Assembly (NCBI GenBank): GCA_963575745.1
Contig: CAUYUJ010014264.1
Location: forward strand, 250,329-314,328
Reading direction: 5' to 3'
DNA: 64,000 nt
Origin: Prorocentrum cordatum
Taxonomy: Eukaryota; Sar; Dinophyceae; Prorocentrales; Prorocentraceae
The position numbers were made by a program, and so were the translations under genes. Below, in pieces: positions 63,949-64,000 of this stretch; position 1 is the first letter of the stretch, and each line of letters begins with the position of its first letter. The notes beneath the pieces were generated by a model, which was not told the origin of the DNA, ran no database searches, and was given only the letters and a program-made list of their open reading frames with translations.

Positions 63949-64000
63949 CCCATGATGGTCGCCGAATGGGCCCTGGACGGTGGCCGCTGTTGCGCCCTGC

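Larger units (their letters stand above)
59301..64000 (-). mobile_element. Ty1/copia-like retroelement remnant, partial
   Basis: On the minus strand, from the window edge leftwards: aspartic-protease-like block (63,948-63,315), a helical block (63,290-62,991), a gap of GC-rich sequence, blocks at 62,513-61,888, a conserved block at 61,553-61,045, Cys-rich blocks near 60,570-60,467, low complexity, and RNase H (59,678-59,301). Frames change repeatedly and stops occur inside blocks. The catalytic RT and integrase were not found and seem deleted. The 5' part lies outside the window. Confidence 0.8.

Overview
The window looks like nuclear DNA from a dinoflagellate. The evidence is: a GC-rich sequence almost wholly made of repeats; a broken LINE whose endonuclease, reverse transcriptase, zinc-finger and RNase H blocks are of the kind I know from dinoflagellate retroelements; a decayed Ty1/copia-like polyprotein with sequence blocks I also know from dinoflagellates; and a 19-of-22 match to the dinoflagellate spliced leader. 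I cannot fix the genus (a Prorocentrum-like or Symbiodiniaceae-like genome would both fit). I found no host gene that I can defend and no rRNA, tRNA or CRISPR array. Most long open frames are side effects of low-complexity or tandem repeats.

Layout. 0-2 kb: a 90-bp tandem array, then a degenerate A-rich array. 2-13 kb: GGC, GAT and CGTCGC microsatellites, a CCAAGAGG-type minisatellite, a spliced-leader-like 22-mer (4.16 kb) and several long dispersed duplicates (5.1 kb with 21.1 kb; 8.7 kb with 12.5 kb). 13.9-20.7 kb, minus strand: the LINE (endonuclease and RT, RT thumb, zinc finger, RNase H), with an ORF1-like coiled-coil region beyond its 3' end. 21-48 kb: a mosaic of short foldback (MITE-like) families, microsatellites and minisatellites. 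49.3-54.3 kb: a satellite of about 49 copies of a 104-bp unit. 54.4-56.6 kb: a Mutator-like MITE with a 9-bp target duplication, an ATC microsatellite and a long near-perfect hairpin. 59.3-64 kb, minus strand: the decayed copia-like element (protease, several conserved blocks, RNase H), cut by the window edge.

The main content is a set of non-autonomous inverted-repeat families seen here in two to seven copies each. The best supported are a family with 19-bp ends beginning CTTGGCATCG (seven copies) and a family with ends like CAYGTCGGGC, both of whose copies are flanked by 8-9 bp direct repeats. The 104-bp satellite appears to have grown from a dispersed element that also occurs singly at 23.5 and 26.6 kb. 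The only protein-coding machinery is retrotransposon debris, all of it interrupted by frameshifts or stops.
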